Part shown: positions 63,703 to 64,000 of the stretch, one piece after another
Position numbering within the stretch: position 1 is the stretch's first letter
How the letters are laid out: every line of letters begins with the position of its first letter
NCBI RefSeq assembly: GCF_019399895.1
Contig: NC_091873.1
Span: forward strand, 5,321,501 to 5,385,500
DNA length: 64,000 bases
Direction of reading: 5' to 3'
From: Cardiocondyla obscurior
Taxonomy: Eukaryota; Arthropoda; Insecta; Hymenoptera; Formicidae
The notes under the pieces: model-generated
Seen by the model: only the letters and a program-made list of their open reading frames with translations
What the model was told of the DNA's origin: nothing
The model's database searches: none
Translations under genes and position numbers: made by a program

Positions 63703-63907
63703 CGTGGATATTCGGGAATCTGTCCTGCGAACCGGCGATCCTTCCGCGTCGATAGCCCGTGGCAGAATGACTCGGCGTAGGCTTGCTGCGAGCTCGCGAT
63801 CAGGCGATCCATGGAGCGCTGTGATTGGTCGGCGCGCTACAGTATGGCCCTCGCACGGCGCTGCGAGTCGCGGTGAGGCACGGGCAATTCACAGAGACCG
63901 TCTTTGC
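63703..63907 (-). CDS. Exon-like block inside the array, copy 2, with ATG
   Basis: On the minus strand the block follows acceptor TTTATATTTCCAG and ends at CACG before GTAATAATT. An ATG (complement of 63,810-63,812) in good context opens a frame of 36 codons plus two bases to the donor, starting MDRLIASSQQAYAESFCHGL. In copy 1 the start is GTG and the frame diverges at its end. The conserved acceptor in both copies suggests a transcribed, spliced unit repeated in the array. No downstream exon could be joined with confidence and the product is unknown. Confidence 0.32.
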
Positions 63908-64000
63908 CTGGAAATATAAATTAAATATATTAGTACGCACGTTACACCGATTTTATTGTACTTAATACAAGAGAGGATTTATTTATATTAAAAACTATCT

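Larger units (their letters stand above)
62100..64000. repeat. Higher-order tandem repeat array, runs off the window
   Basis: Monomers are anchored by TTGGCGAGCTCGCGAA at 62,167 (with one change), 62,341, 62,517, 63,075, 63,253 and 63,445, spaced 174, 176, 178 and 192 bp within each block. They alternate with a different segment (62,581-63,074 and 63,550-64,000). The second occurrence of that segment lies 969 bp after the first at its start and 925 bp after at its end, because of internal length differences. The final bases repeat the junction at 63,075, so another monomer should begin just beyond the window. Each full monomer carries AATAAA and a pyrimidine-rich CAG on the minus strand. A 252-codon plus-strand frame (61,789-62,547) spans the monomers and simply reflects their repetition. 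It could be a satellite, or a tandemly duplicated part of a transcribed locus. Confidence 0.92.

Noticed and set aside
62100..64000. CRISPR-like repeat array
   Set aside because: Monomers are 174-192 bp and directly adjacent, with no short repeat/unique spacer pattern, in a eukaryotic setting.

Overview
The window looks like nuclear DNA of an insect, most likely a hymenopteran and plausibly an ant. This is inferred from its texture: AT-rich stretches alternate with segments where CpG is not depleted, there are many long A/T homopolymers, the repeats are cut-and-paste DNA transposons, and splice-like GT...AG signals occur. I saw no bacterial operon, rRNA, tRNA or CRISPR array. Species was not determined.

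Most of the 64 kb has no convincing gene and probably lies in a large intron or intergenic region. The many short open frames are nearly all chance frames in CpG-rich DNA. The best gene evidence is a handful of exon-like blocks: an 82-nt block at 25,642-25,723 (+), a weaker one at 29,672-29,895 (+), and a minus-strand group at 61,119-62,085 (a 231-nt block with an ATG, a duplicated 72-nt module and a 40-nt micro-exon). None could be assigned to a known protein. The 25.6 kb block and the 61.4/61.9 kb modules are related to each other, including the splice donor and its phase.

Region by region: 1-13 kb is featureless apart from microsatellites. 13.1-14.5 kb is a palindromic Tc1-like element made of two facing 3' transposase halves. 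14.5-18.2 kb is CpG-rich with two G-quadruplex-prone tracts. 18.2-31.2 kb is a rearranged, transposon-rich zone. It holds a Foldback-like element with 9-bp target duplications and a nested TA-flanked MITE (19.8-20.9 kb), another TA-flanked MITE (23.1-23.6 kb) and a 232-bp single-arm relative of the Foldback-like element (30.8-31.1 kb). Three pairs of nearly identical inverted duplications (58, 123 and 198 bp) lie in or next to this zone. The 30.8 kb insertion sits inside one copy of the 198-bp pair while the other copy is uninterrupted, so the window carries its own empty site. 31.2-61 kb is mostly CpG-rich/AT-rich non-coding DNA with microsatellites and two small hairpins. From about 62.1 kb to the end there is a higher-order tandem array: 174-192 bp monomers combined with a ~450-500 bp segment that carries an exon-like block on the minus strand. 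The array runs off the window edge.

The most interesting points are the in-window empty/filled site for the Foldback-like family, the set of inverted duplications (possible scars of staggered-break inversions), and the exon-bearing tandem array with the duplicated exon module next to it.
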